This document shows, piece after piece, positions 24,924 to 33,327 of a DNA stretch of 64,000 nucleotides. Each line of letters begins with the position of its first letter. Positions within the stretch are counted from its first letter, which is position 1. Under the pieces are notes generated by a model, which saw only the letters and a program-made list of their open reading frames with translations, had not been told where the DNA came from and did no database searches. Origin of the DNA: an uncultured Bacteroidales bacterium (GTDB lineage: Bacteria; Bacteroidota; Bacteroidia; Bacteroidales; CAIWKO01); contig CAIWKO010000036.1 in NCBI GenBank assembly GCA_903913285.1, positions 78,691 to 142,690 on the forward strand. The letters are read 5' to 3'. The translations under genes were made by a program, and so were the position numbers.

Positions 24924-25240
24924 AGATGATTTTACTGTTTCCGGATGCAAGAAAAATTAGGAAGTATAAAAATAGAAATTATTTGAGAATGGTGATGAGA
25001 AAAAAGAAACAGGATAAAAATTCAAACTGCAAAAAAAAAGTGTTCTTATAATTTTTCTAAATTTGATTTTAAGGTTACCCACCCTACCCATAATTGATGT
25101 ATGGCAGACCTGACAATAATTTCAAGATGGGTAAGGATGAATTCTTGGGCAAGGTTAAAAAAACATTACCCGCAATGAAATGCCCATCCAATGAAGGGAG
25201 TAAAGCCAACGGGTAAGGAGGGTAATGTTTTTTTCTGTTT
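24924..25240. other. Non-coding region with TTACCC/GGGTAA motifs and a long inverted repeat
   Basis: The gap between the restriction gene and the primase-helicase gene holds six TTACCC-like or GGGTAA motifs: 25075-25080, 25084-25089, 25129-25134, 25166-25171, 25211-25216 and 25220-25225. Some lie in the 15-bp inverted repeat listed separately. The motif density next to a VapE primase suggests an origin of replication or a regulatory region of the mobile element. Confidence 0.5.
25157..25234. repeat. Perfect 15-bp inverted repeat with 48-base loop
   Basis: The arms at 25157-25171 and 25220-25234 are exact reverse complements: seven A then CATTACCC, and GGGTAATG then seven T. It is seven bases past the stop codon of the primase-helicase gene. 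It may terminate transcription from the minus strand or be the structured core of an origin. Confidence 0.7.
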
Positions 25241-27313
25241 CTAAGAATTTTTATATCGAATGTAATATCCATATTTGCGGTCGGTCCCGACCTTTTCACG
25301 AGTAAATCCTAATGATTTCAATCCTTTACCAATGTTATTTACGTTCATGTGGACATGATTCTCCGTAGCTTCGTTTAGATAAATCAAGATATCAGTTGCT
25401 GTCATAAATTTATCATTGTTATCCGTAGTGCCAGGCTCCAGATATTTATCGATCAGTTCCCGTTCGGAAGTGGTCAACTGAAACTGGTGGTTGTATTCCT
25501 CGTTTTCTTTGATGTCTTCGGGAGTGAGTTCGCAAGGGAAGTTGGCTTTGAAAAGATGATATGCCTGTGCCCAAACGTTATCAATATTTATCTCTTTGCT
25601 ATAAGCCCAATCAATACCTTCAATCGCAAAACAAAGCCAACGGACAGAGCCGGATTCGTCGTTAAGAAATTCGACCTGATTTGTGGAACCGATAAAAGAA
25701 GCCCGGCGCGGAATGATGGAATTTTTACGATCGTAGGGCAGGCGGTCATTAATCTTATCTTTTGAGAAAAGCGATTTCAATGAGCTTATTTCCACTTTTG
25801 AAAGGGTTGAAAGTTCGTCGAGATTTATCAGAAGGTTGGTGGTTAACAGGATGCGGCTGTCTTTATCTATTGATAAATTCTCGGCAATGTAATTTGAAAG
25901 CCGTGGAGGGCAAAGAAAACGGCAGAATGTAGATTTGCCGGAATTCTGTTTGTCGTGTACCAGAATAAATGCCTGTTTGTTGAAAAATCTATCGACTATG
26001 GCGCATTTGACAGCCCTAACGAGCCATTTCTTAAAATGGTTGTCGAACCTGTTGCGAACTTCGGGTTTGAGTTTTACATAAGCTGCCAGCTCGCTGATAT
26101 GATCGGTGTAACCATCCCATGGCGGAAGCGATTCGAAATATTGAATGAAAGGGTTGTAATGAGGAATTAAATCGGATTTGAGGATTGCCATGAGGTTGTT
26201 GAGTGTGAACATTAAGCCGTCGAGAGACATTTTGACAAAAATATTGTTCTCGTTCAAAACTGTATATTCGTCCTGGTCTTTTTCCCGGTATTCAAATTGA
26301 GTTGAAACGGTGTTGTAACGGATGTCGAAATTTTCGCTGAGGTAATCACGGACCAAATGAAATTTATTTGTTTTTCTCTTTGGAAGTTTAACAGGAATTT
26401 CATTTGAAGATTGCTGATCGTTGTTGGAGGTGGCCTCACTCCTATCTTTACTATTAAGTTTGTCAGGATAATAGGCAGGGTTATTTGAAATCCTTATTCC
26501 GTAGTCTTTGGCAAAACCAAAGAATGTGCGGATGGTTATTCCTGAGTTATTTGATCTCAGGCACTTGTCGTACTGATCATCACATTTTTGCGCATTGTAA
26601 GCCGAATAGAACTTACTTACGCGGTGGAAATAGTCGCGGCCACCCTCACCCAATGCATCAGAAAGGGCAAAACCTATGTGCAGCCAGTCTTTATAATCTG
26701 AGGTAATGTCAATATGATTGGTCTCTATTTGTTGTAGTACATTTTCAATGTCTTGTTCAAGCATATTTAAAGATGTTTTGAAAATTTCAGAATAAGAGTT
26801 TAAAAACAGATCCTCATCGAATGAGTAAAAGCAGAGGCGGGTAATGTCGCTGCCTGAAACATCGATAGGAACGTTTAACAAGGTTTTGTAATATTCCTTT
26901 ACCTGATTGAAAGCCTGTTTGTGATGCTGGGGTTTGCTATCGACCTTAACCAGTATTTTCAGACCATTTTTACCAGGGCTTATAAAACAGGAATAGGTGA
27001 AAGGAATATCAATTGCTGTGGATTTAGCTTTTGCAAGCTGTTCGGGAGTTAAATCATCAATATCTAAAATAATACACGAAGAATATTGATTTAGATTTGC
27101 AAGGATTCTCCGGTCGTTGAACGTTGCCGAAGGTGTGAAAGCTGGCAATAACTTTTTTCTCAGTTTGTATTCATCAATTTTACCTTGCATTTTTAATGAG
27201 CGAAGATCTTCGACCTGGCTTTTATACCTGCCATCCCTGATCTGACCAAGGACGACAGGCAAGGCCAAGTCTTCGGAAACCTGGTTAAGGTTTTTAATCA
27301 CTGACACCAGCAT
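25241..27313 (-). CDS. Primase-helicase of a mobile element (BT4734-like, PriCT_2, VapE domains)
   Basis: Three parts are visible in 690 residues. Residues 1-165 match the BT4734/BF3469-type archaeo-eukaryotic primase-like domain (SSCIILDIDDL, ISPGKNGLKILVKV). Residues 185-265 match PriCT_2 (DYKDWLHIGFALSDALGEGG). Residues 380-600 form a VapE-type helicase with Walker A (DKQNSGKSTFC), then NLDELSTLS and the segment around FIGSTNQVEFLND. Such proteins start replication of phage satellites and integrative elements. The start is four bases after the stop of the excisionase-like gene. It anchors the element ending at the integrase. Confidence 0.85.
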   Translation of the reverse strand: MLVSVIKNLNQVSEDLALPVVLGQIRDGRYKSQVEDLRSLKMQGKIDEYKLRKKLLPAFTPSATFNDRRILANLNQYSSCIILDIDDLTPEQLAKAKSTAIDIPFTYSCFISPGKNGLKILVKVDSKPQHHKQAFNQVKEYYKTLLNVPIDVSGSDITRLCFYSFDEDLFLNSYSEIFKTSLNMLEQDIENVLQQIETNHIDITSDYKDWLHIGFALSDALGEGGRDYFHRVSKFYSAYNAQKCDDQYDKCLRSNNSGITIRTFFGFAKDYGIRISNNPAYYPDKLNSKDRSEATSNNDQQSSNEIPVKLPKRKTNKFHLVRDYLSENFDIRYNTVSTQFEYREKDQDEYTVLNENNIFVKMSLDGLMFTLNNLMAILKSDLIPHYNPFIQYFESLPPWDGYTDHISELAAYVKLKPEVRNRFDNHFKKWLVRAVKCAIVDRFFNKQAFILVHDKQNSGKSTFCRFLCPPRLSNYIAENLSIDKDSRILLTTNLLINLDELSTLSKVEISSLKSLFSKDKINDRLPYDRKNSIIPRRASFIGSTNQVEFLNDESGSVRWLCFAIEGIDWAYSKEINIDNVWAQAYHLFKANFPCELTPEDIKENEEYNHQFQLTTSERELIDKYLEPGTTDNNDKFMTATDILIYLNEATENHVHMNVNNIGKGLKSLGFTREKVGTDRKYGYYIRYKNS

Positions 27314-27317
27314 ACAT

Positions 27318-27608
27318 TTACTTTTTAAGGTTAAATGCTTTTACATAGTGGCGGTTTAAGTGCTCTTCAATATCAGTTGCTTTAAAATAAATCTTACCGC
27401 CTATTTGACTGAATGGGATAGTACCATTGTCGCGGTATGATTGCAGGGTGCGTTTTGAGATCTTCAACAACAAACATACATCCTGTATGTCGAGCCATTT
27501 GTCAGATAATGGGTGTTGATTGTTTGCACGGTCGATCTTTTTACTTATTTCAGAAATATCGTTTGTGATTTTCTGAAAAGCTTCGGAGGTGATAGTTATT
27601 ACTTCCAT
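27318..27608 (-). CDS. Excisionase-like helix-turn-helix protein (MerR/HTH_17 type)
   Basis: A helix-turn-helix of the DNA-binding HTH_17 kind is seen (WLDIQDVCLLLKISKRTLQSYRDNGTIPFSQIGGKIYFKATDIEEHL), typical of excisionases and small regulators on Bacteroidota mobile elements. I start it at the ATG 27608, giving 96 residues; a longer frame upstream is a non-homologous stretch with repeats. It precedes the primase-helicase gene by four bases, suggesting one transcript. It may regulate excision or replication of the element. Confidence 0.82.
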   Translation of the reverse strand: MEVITITSEAFQKITNDISEISKKIDRANNQHPLSDKWLDIQDVCLLLKISKRTLQSYRDNGTIPFSQIGGKIYFKATDIEEHLNRHYVKAFNLKK

Positions 27609-27718
27609 TTTCTTTATGTTTTTAAATTTTACAATAAATGATTTGATGTTTTTTTGTCGACGAAAAACATTACAAAGAAAATACTGAAAAAGCCTGTAAA
27701 TTGACGCCATCGGGAACC

Positions 27719-27828
27719 GTAGAGTGAAGTGCAGAGTGTAGAGTGTTCTAAAAGCACTGATAGATGGGCATTTCAATCGAAGCCCAAAGGACAAAATATT
27801 TGTAAAAAAATGGTGTAGAGTAGAGTGT
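27719..27828 (-). repeat. Degenerate tandem ACACTCTAC-type repeats
   Basis: The minus strand reads several ACTCTAC units around 27719-27750 and 27813-27828. They lie between the excisionase-like gene and a large unknown gene. A copy of the 12-base ACACTCTACTCT is also found in the other orientation at 33795-33806 in the decayed region. Confidence 0.4.
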
Positions 27829-29873
27829 TATTTCAAATGATCAACAGCTTTTTCTATTAAATCTGCTTTGGCAGGGTGTTTTTGCCCTCTGAATTTATTT
27901 TTGTCAAAAGGGTTGCCATTAATATCGACAAAAAGATTTGCTGTAATTTTCCAAATATTAGCATTTAGATTGCTTATAAGATTGAAATCGTTGTGAAGCA
28001 ATTTAATAAAATAAGCAAGTTCAGAAAAATTGCCAGACCAGATTATGGGTTTCAATGGAGCAGTATTGTTGAATATCTTGCGGAATTCTTTTTTATCTGT
28101 ACCTTCCGGAAGGAGCTTAATTTTGATCAAAGAAGTCATCAAATCTGTTATTGCTGAAAGATTGCTTTTGTACTTGATGTATGTATACGCAACAGGGATT
28201 ATCTTTTTTGGTTTTGATACTGATGCCGGATCCAGTTTTTGAACTTGGCTATTATCCGGGACCGGCAGATTACTTATAAAGTTTTCAAGTTTATTGATAT
28301 AATGTCCTGAAATGAGGAAAATGAAATCAGAATGAAGGTCAATGACTTTATAATCGACACCTTTTTGCTTAAGCTGAGGAAATGTGTAATTAAAGTAGCC
28401 TGGAAATGTATCATGGGAAATTCCCTGCACCTTAATTTGATTCTCAAATACATCCTCTAATGTGAGTTTGTGTTTCTTCAGATAATATTCTGCATTGTCC
28501 GGAGTTCCGGCAATATATTGGCTTGATTTGTCTTTAATATGGCTTAAATACGATTTAATAATAAGATCCCTATCAGAAGGATTTACTTTTGCATAAAAAA
28601 TTTGGAATTCAGGTTCAAGCTCTATCTGGAGGTTTTTTAAAAAATTGTAAAAGCCCCTGCAGGACCAATCGGATTTGTATTTATCAGACGGGTTTGCCTT
28701 TCTTAGAAAATTTTCAACAGAAGGCTCAAAACTTGCTTTCATTTTTTCAGAAATTTCATTGATACCAGTAGAAAGGCTAAAATCCTCGTATTGTTTTTGT
28801 GATTCATTACTTTTCAGATAGATATCCTTTAATAGATGAAGCCACTTTTCAGCTAACCGAGGAAGGGAATTGATTTTTATATCATCAGGCATTTTTTGAT
28901 GTACCAAATAATTTTCGTTTTTTCTTAGCAGGGAGTCAACGAAATCAATTCTATCAATGTGGTTATGAATTTCTGAGAGTTTTCTTTTATTGTCATCTTT
29001 GAAAAATTTAAGCATAGAAGAATTGAAAGAATCTAAAACAAAGATATTGTAGTCGTTTAACTGAGAATTTAGCGCATGAGTATTAACAAATATGTAATTT
29101 TCAAGGGCAATAACATTTTGGGTGAATGTATGGTCAAAGTCCGCGTCACCGGAGACTGAATTTTTCAAATTTGAAAAATTATTGAAGACTTTAATATTTG
29201 TATTCAACAAATGGCACGTTTTCTTGTAATCGTAATTTTTCTCATTTAAAAATCTTCTTGTTTCTACAAAATACATTTTTATTGAATCGTACTTACTTCT
29301 TACTATTGGAGCAGGCTCGCGAAAATGTTGACTATAAATATCATTAATATTTTCTAATCGTTTTGAGGAAATATAAGCAGCATAAGTCTTTTGAACATGC
29401 AAGGATAATTCAATCAAATATTCGTTGAAATAGTACAAAATATCTCTAATGGCACATTTTTTCTTGTACTTATTATCCAGGTTAATCATTCTAACATAGC
29501 GAGCTTCAAATTCCTCACCAAAGTCCCGTTTTTTTAGATTGACTTTATTCATTAACAACAACAGTCTATCGTACTGTTTTGTAATATAGAATGAGAAGTC
29601 TTCTCGCTTTTCACTTGAAGCGAGAACATGATCAAATACATTAACAAGTCGATTGCATTCCCTTTTTATAGTTCCAATATAGTATATTGCAATTCTGCTT
29701 TCGGTCTGAATATTACTGATGTTTATTATTTTATCGAAAGATTCATCTTTTAACTCCCGGGGCGAATCTTCTTTGAAGTATTGCTCGAAATTACGGTCAT
29801 AGGTATTCTCGGGGATAGTGGGATTCATTTCACCTTCCAGAATGTTATAAAAAAGTGAGTAATCTTCAGCCAT
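27828..29873 (-). CDS. Large unknown protein of the mobile element
   Basis: The 681 residues are rich in Asn, Lys, Phe and Tyr and have no signal peptide, membrane segment or recognised motif. Predicted by eye to be largely alpha-helical (long runs such as YNIFVLDSFNSSMLKFF). The C-terminal 60 residues end in a stretch matching the style of RteC-like helper proteins, but not enough to call. It lies between the integrase and the excisionase-like gene on the same strand, so it is element-borne. Possible functions include a mobilisation helper or a defence payload. I do not recognise the family. Confidence 0.65.
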   Translation of the reverse strand: MAEDYSLFYNILEGEMNPTIPENTYDRNFEQYFKEDSPRELKDESFDKIINISNIQTESRIAIYYIGTIKRECNRLVNVFDHVLASSEKREDFSFYITKQYDRLLLLMNKVNLKKRDFGEEFEARYVRMINLDNKYKKKCAIRDILYYFNEYLIELSLHVQKTYAAYISSKRLENINDIYSQHFREPAPIVRSKYDSIKMYFVETRRFLNEKNYDYKKTCHLLNTNIKVFNNFSNLKNSVSGDADFDHTFTQNVIALENYIFVNTHALNSQLNDYNIFVLDSFNSSMLKFFKDDNKRKLSEIHNHIDRIDFVDSLLRKNENYLVHQKMPDDIKINSLPRLAEKWLHLLKDIYLKSNESQKQYEDFSLSTGINEISEKMKASFEPSVENFLRKANPSDKYKSDWSCRGFYNFLKNLQIELEPEFQIFYAKVNPSDRDLIIKSYLSHIKDKSSQYIAGTPDNAEYYLKKHKLTLEDVFENQIKVQGISHDTFPGYFNYTFPQLKQKGVDYKVIDLHSDFIFLISGHYINKLENFISNLPVPDNSQVQKLDPASVSKPKKIIPVAYTYIKYKSNLSAITDLMTSLIKIKLLPEGTDKKEFRKIFNNTAPLKPIIWSGNFSELAYFIKLLHNDFNLISNLNANIWKITANLFVDINGNPFDKNKFRGQKHPAKADLIEKAVDHLK

Positions 29874-29895
29874 AGCGAAAAATTAGAATCCAAAT

Positions 29896-31104
29896 TTAAG
29901 AATTAAATACATCCATTGCCTTATCAAGTTCATCATTTACGATTTTTGCATAGACCTGAGTTGTTTTGATGGATGAATGGCCCATAAGCTTTGAAACATA
30001 TTCAATGCGCATTCCTTTGCGAAGTGCACGGGTAGCCCATGTATGACGGCTGGTATGAAAATGTAAATTGTGATTGATTTCTGCAAGCTTTGCAAGATCC
30101 TTTAAATCCGTATTAGTGTATGCCGTGAGTGATGAAATAGCGCGGAATAAAACTTTAGGATTTGAGTAATCGATATCATTTTTTAGGAATGGAAAAACAA
30201 AATCGGCCGGCTTGCAATTTTCATTTTTATAGAGGTTCATAATTTCAATGGCCTTGGCCGGCAATTTTATTGAAATTACGGCTCCGGTTTTCTGAGTTGT
30301 GAGAAGTACCCTCTCCCCATCATAATTTTCCCACTTTAACTGAAAAATATCAGAAATTCTCATTCCCCCTACGTATGCCGCATATACATATATATTTCTA
30401 TGGTGATATTTCTTTGAACCTTCAACCAGTGGTAATTTTTCGAGAATTTCAAGCTCATCCTCAGATAAGAATTCCTTTGTTGTATTTTCCCACTTCAGCT
30501 TATAGCGAAGGAATGGGTTTTTCTCAATTGGCATTAACTCGTCATTTATTGCATCATTAATGATACGACGGATTACTTTTAAATTGCTATAAATTGTATT
30601 CGGGCTGTTGTGTAATTCGGTCCGGAGGTATTCTTCATATTGTTTAAGGAAATATACAGTGAGATCATCGAAAGTGAAATCCTGATTGCCAATGAAGGTC
30701 TTTAGCTTAGAAATAACAGCGTTTGCTTTATCATGAGTGCCAATCTTACCCTTTGATTCAATTGATGCCAGGAACCGTTCAGCATAAGGAATAAACTGTT
30801 CAGTAGTTTTTCCCATGACAGCCTGTTTGATGCTTTTAGGCGAAACAAATTTTGATTTTGTTTCCATCTCAAGACTGACGTCTCGGGCCTCGGCAATTTT
30901 ATGAGCCAAAAAATTATTAAGCCGGTTTGAATTTGGATGAGATTTCCGGACTACCTGGTCTTCATCATTCCAGAATTTAGGATCGATAGTTTGACCAAGG
31001 GAAATGAATTTTGCTTTTCTGTCTTTGATTATTCTCAAATAAAGTGGAGCTTCTCCTTTTTTATTTGCTTTTTCAGTTTTAAGAATTATCTTTGTTGTTG
31101 CCAT
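29896..31104 (-). CDS. Tyrosine recombinase (integrase) of the mobile element
   Basis: An N-terminal arm-binding domain (ATTKIILKTEKANKKGEAPLYLRII) leads to a SAM-like core-binding domain (about 105-210), then the catalytic domain. The catalytic residues are seen as GGMRISDIFQLKW (Arg), HTSRHTWATRALRKG (His, Arg) and LMGHSSIKTTQVYAKI (His and Tyr nucleophile). The 402 residues are typical of Bacteroidota integrases. It is the outermost gene of the element, transcribed inward, with a promoter at 31121-31150. Sites that it may use are at 31276-31293 and 31348-31368. Confidence 0.95.
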   Translation of the reverse strand: MATTKIILKTEKANKKGEAPLYLRIIKDRKAKFISLGQTIDPKFWNDEDQVVRKSHPNSNRLNNFLAHKIAEARDVSLEMETKSKFVSPKSIKQAVMGKTTEQFIPYAERFLASIESKGKIGTHDKANAVISKLKTFIGNQDFTFDDLTVYFLKQYEEYLRTELHNSPNTIYSNLKVIRRIINDAINDELMPIEKNPFLRYKLKWENTTKEFLSEDELEILEKLPLVEGSKKYHHRNIYVYAAYVGGMRISDIFQLKWENYDGERVLLTTQKTGAVISIKLPAKAIEIMNLYKNENCKPADFVFPFLKNDIDYSNPKVLFRAISSLTAYTNTDLKDLAKLAEINHNLHFHTSRHTWATRALRKGMRIEYVSKLMGHSSIKTTQVYAKIVNDELDKAMDVFNS

Positions 31105-31120
31105 TTGCGTTGGTTTTCCT

Positions 31121-31150
31121 CAAAGTTACGAAATAAAATAATAGGTACAA
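31121..31150 (-). promoter_or_regulatory. Integrase promoter
   Basis: On the minus strand a TTG (31148-31150) and TAACTTTG (31121-31128) are 19 bases apart, exactly the Bacteroides TTG-N19-TAnnTTTG spacing. Transcription would start about ten bases before the integrase ATG. Confidence 0.65.
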
Positions 31151-31275
31151 CAAATGGTACAACATTTTTTTCATTTGCTTGCTTTTTTATGCTTTGGCTT
31201 GCATCAACAATAAGACTAAATTACTGATTTACAGATTTTAAAGCTAAATAGAAAGCAAAATAAAGAAGATATATT

Positions 31276-31293
31276 AGTCCCGTCCGGACCGCC
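31276..31293. other. Candidate attachment site core
   Basis: AGTCCCGTCCGGACCGCC is a GC-rich island in AT-rich DNA, with the palindrome GTCCGGAC in it. It looks like the 3' end of a tRNA-type gene, a common integration target, but no tRNA precedes it here. A matching copy elsewhere at the left end would be required; I did not find one. Confidence 0.3.
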
Positions 31294-31347
31294 TCAACAA
31301 AAATAATGCCTTTGAAACACAACGTTTTAAGGGCATTTTTCTTTAAA

Positions 31348-31368
31348 GGGGGGACAAAAGGGGGGACA
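31348..31368. repeat. Two GGGGGGACA direct repeats, possible integrase arm sites
   Basis: GGGGGGACA at 31348-31356 and 31360-31368 is repeated with a 12-base period. The position about 250 bases outside the integrase start, beside the candidate attachment core, fits arm-type binding sites. Confidence 0.5.
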
Positions 31369-31565
31369 GATTAAAATTACTTAGAGCATTGTTTTATTAT
31401 TTCACAAGACTTATTATTCAACTTTTTTGACAGATTACTTTAAATCATTTATCATTTAAGTGTCAAATAAAAATTAAAGAATAAATCTATTCTTCTTGAA
31501 AAATTGATAATTTTACATAGAATCCTTCTATCATTTATATTTTGCCTGAATTAAATCTATTATCT

Positions 31566-32351
31566 ATGGAAAAACAGGAACCAAAGCAACTTTTATTAAA
31601 CCCTTTGAAAGCCGGTATACAATTTAATGCACCTACTACATTTCGTTCAAAGAAGATTACCATAAAAACTCCAAAAGGAAGATTTATCAAAAGTTTTGAT
31701 TTTACTCCTCTTTTAAATGCATCAAACGCAAAGCAAATAGCAAAAAATGGGGAATATCAGGAAGATTTGTGTATTGAGTTGTGTAAGGTGGTTAACTTTC
31801 ACTATTGCAGGACTATTGCTTTTTATTTTTCAAACCATGCTGATGTGTTTAATCTGCCTGAGAAAATGAAAATTGAAAATGTAAAGTCAAGGGTCATAGA
31901 TAAAGCCACTCTGTTGCTTAATTTGTATGAGAATAATTTGGTAGAAGAAAGGATGTGGCTATTTGCAGGAAAATTTCTTATGGATAAAGATAAAGATATA
32001 TTTAAAGAGTTGGAGTTTGCGGCACGTTTTGAATTCAACCGATTGGTATTCGAAGCAGAGACAATAAAGAAAAGTAAAACATCGTTACTACAACAGATTC
32101 TGTTATTGAACGAATTCTATGTAATAGACCTTTTGGATTATAAGGTTAAATCGACTGACAAAAAAGCTATACTCCTATCTTATATACTAAACAGAGACAA
32201 GGAAAATATCCGCCATGCTTTATTAGCACTATATGATCCCCGATTGGATGAAAATAAAACAAAAACAATTAACAAATTTAAAATTTCTACGTCAAAAAAC
32301 CTGAATTTCCTGAATAAGGTGCTCGAAGAACTAAAGCTTGATAAGGAATGA
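31566..32351 (+). CDS. Unknown accessory protein
   Basis: About 261 residues from the ATG at 31566 (a TTG at 31542 would add eight). The sequence is helical and rich in Lys, Leu and Asn, with no membrane segment or signal peptide; I see no motif to name it. It resembles the kind of proteins that accompany excisionase-like genes in Bacteroidota conjugative elements, but no family is recognised. It is divergent from the integrase and is followed by a hairpin and then an HTH gene. It is probably part of a second, older mobile segment. Confidence 0.6.
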   Translation: MEKQEPKQLLLNPLKAGIQFNAPTTFRSKKITIKTPKGRFIKSFDFTPLLNASNAKQIAKNGEYQEDLCIELCKVVNFHYCRTIAFYFSNHADVFNLPEKMKIENVKSRVIDKATLLLNLYENNLVEERMWLFAGKFLMDKDKDIFKELEFAARFEFNRLVFEAETIKKSKTSLLQQILLLNEFYVIDLLDYKVKSTDKKAILLSYILNRDKENIRHALLALYDPRLDENKTKTINKFKISTSKNLNFLNKVLEELKLDKE

Positions 32352-32356
32352 AAAAA

Positions 32357-32379
32357 TGGGGTATAAATTCAATACCCCA
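32357..32379 (+). terminator. Hairpin after the unknown gene
   Basis: TGGGGTAT and ATACCCCA form an 8-bp stem with a 7-base loop, five bases after the stop codon at 32351. A T-rich stretch follows about ten bases later. It probably ends the transcript. Confidence 0.55.
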
Positions 32380-32416
32380 GAGAACAAGCAGTTTTTAAAT
32401 TAGGGAAATTTTGCTA

Positions 32417-32424
32417 TATTTTTG
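32417..32424 (+). promoter_or_regulatory. -7 promoter box before the HTH gene
   Basis: TATTTTTG is an exact TAnnTTTG match, 20 bases before the ATG at 32445. Confidence 0.4.
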
Positions 32425-32444
32425 TTTTTCAAAATAAAAAAAGT

Positions 32445-32747
32445 ATGGCACAAATTATTTTACAAATTAATGATGATGACTTTAGAAGGATTATTCGTGA
32501 AGAGATCTCCGCTATAAATACTAAATCAGATAATGATTCTCCTAAGCATAGTATAAGATACCTAACAAGATCAGAAACTGCTGCTTTTATTCATGTTTCG
32601 AAAGTTACACTAGCTAAATATCAGAGGCTTGGCATTCTTGTTCCGAAAAAAATAGGTGGAAGGGTACTTTATGACTATGACAATATAATAGAATGTATTA
32701 AAAGTAAGCAATTTAGAAAAACTAATAGCTTTAAATATTCATCCTAA
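32445..32747 (+). CDS. Helix-turn-helix excisionase-like protein (second)
   Basis: The 100 residues include an HTH_17-type segment (LTRSETAAFIHVSKVTLAKYQRLGILVPKKIGGRVLYDYDNIIECI), with the winged end typical of excisionases and small DNA binders on mobile elements. The N-terminal 35 residues are acidic and helical. It is followed by two small genes on the same strand, with 18 and 1 base gaps. It probably regulates or excises the segment that once carried the integrase whose remnant lies near 34.8-35.1 kb; that link is inference. Confidence 0.78.
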   Translation: MAQIILQINDDDFRRIIREEISAINTKSDNDSPKHSIRYLTRSETAAFIHVSKVTLAKYQRLGILVPKKIGGRVLYDYDNIIECIKSKQFRKTNSFKYSS

Positions 32748-32765
32748 AATAATGAAAGGCAAAAA

Positions 32766-33116
32766 ATGAAAAAAGATATAGGCATTGATCCTCTAACCGG
32801 AGAATATTTCGAAAAAACAAGATCTAACCAAATTCATCTTACACCGGAACACCGGAAAAAATTTCATAATGAAAATGCAAAAGCAGTACGTCATAAAATA
32901 GCAGAGGTCCAGAGAGGTCTATTAAATAATAGAAAAATACTCCTCAAAGCACTCGGAGAGAAGAATGAATTCTTATGCAGCTATGAACACTTAGCAAGAT
33001 TGGGTATTAATGACAATTTTTTTACCGGAACATCAAATAATGGTACCACAATAATAATCTATGAATTTGAGCTAACGAAAGAAAATGAAAAAATCAAAAT
33101 AAAAAGGAGAAATTAA
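32766..33116 (+). CDS. Small unknown protein, likely mobile-element cargo
   Basis: The 116 residues are basic and helical with a DPLTGEYFEKTRSNQIHLTPEHRKKFHNENAKAVRHK-type N-terminal half. No motif is recognised. The N-terminal half could be a short DNA- or RNA-binding module. It is between the HTH gene and a small membrane protein gene, all three in one probable transcript. Confidence 0.6.
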   Translation: MKKDIGIDPLTGEYFEKTRSNQIHLTPEHRKKFHNENAKAVRHKIAEVQRGLLNNRKILLKALGEKNEFLCSYEHLARLGINDNFFTGTSNNGTTIIIYEFELTKENEKIKIKRRN

Positions 33117-33117
33117 G

Positions 33118-33327
33118 ATGGATAATTTTTTTGATATATTAAATAACTCTGCTGCAAAACTGACAACAGAAAATCAAAATTTGCAATATGAGGTAACTAA
33201 AAACAAAAATATCAATACAATTCTTGTTATAACGGTAATAGTCTTTTTAGGCATTACGACTTTTATAATAGTAAAAAGTGTTCAAGATGGCAAGGGAGAG
33301 AAAAAGGAAGTAAAAAAATCTAAATAA
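33118..33327 (+). CDS. Small single-pass membrane protein
   Basis: The 69 residues have an N-terminal helix with Asn/Gln/Leu (TTENQNLQYEVTKNKN, which could be a coiled coil), one hydrophobic segment of about 20 residues (TILVITVIVFLGITTFIIV) and a Lys-rich end. It starts one base after the stop of the previous gene. The topology predicts a cytosolic basic tail. The function is unknown. Confidence 0.6.
   Translation: MDNFFDILNNSAAKLTTENQNLQYEVTKNKNINTILVITVIVFLGITTFIIVKSVQDGKGEKKEVKKSK

Larger units (their letters stand above)
31105..31565. other. Intergenic region at the right edge of the mobile element
   Basis: It holds the integrase promoter, a GC-rich motif (31276-31293), and two direct repeats (31348-31368). 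No open frame or RNA gene is seen. The remainder is AT-rich. Confidence 0.5.

Noticed and set aside
27609..27794. N-terminal extension of the excisionase-like protein
   Set aside because: The residues come from the tandem ACACTCTAC repeats and an AT-rich leader, and the ATG at 27608 gives a normal family length.
31276..31293. tRNA gene at the GC-rich motif beside the integrase
   Set aside because: The bases upstream do not fold into a cloverleaf and have no anticodon arm; at most it is a duplicated 3' end.
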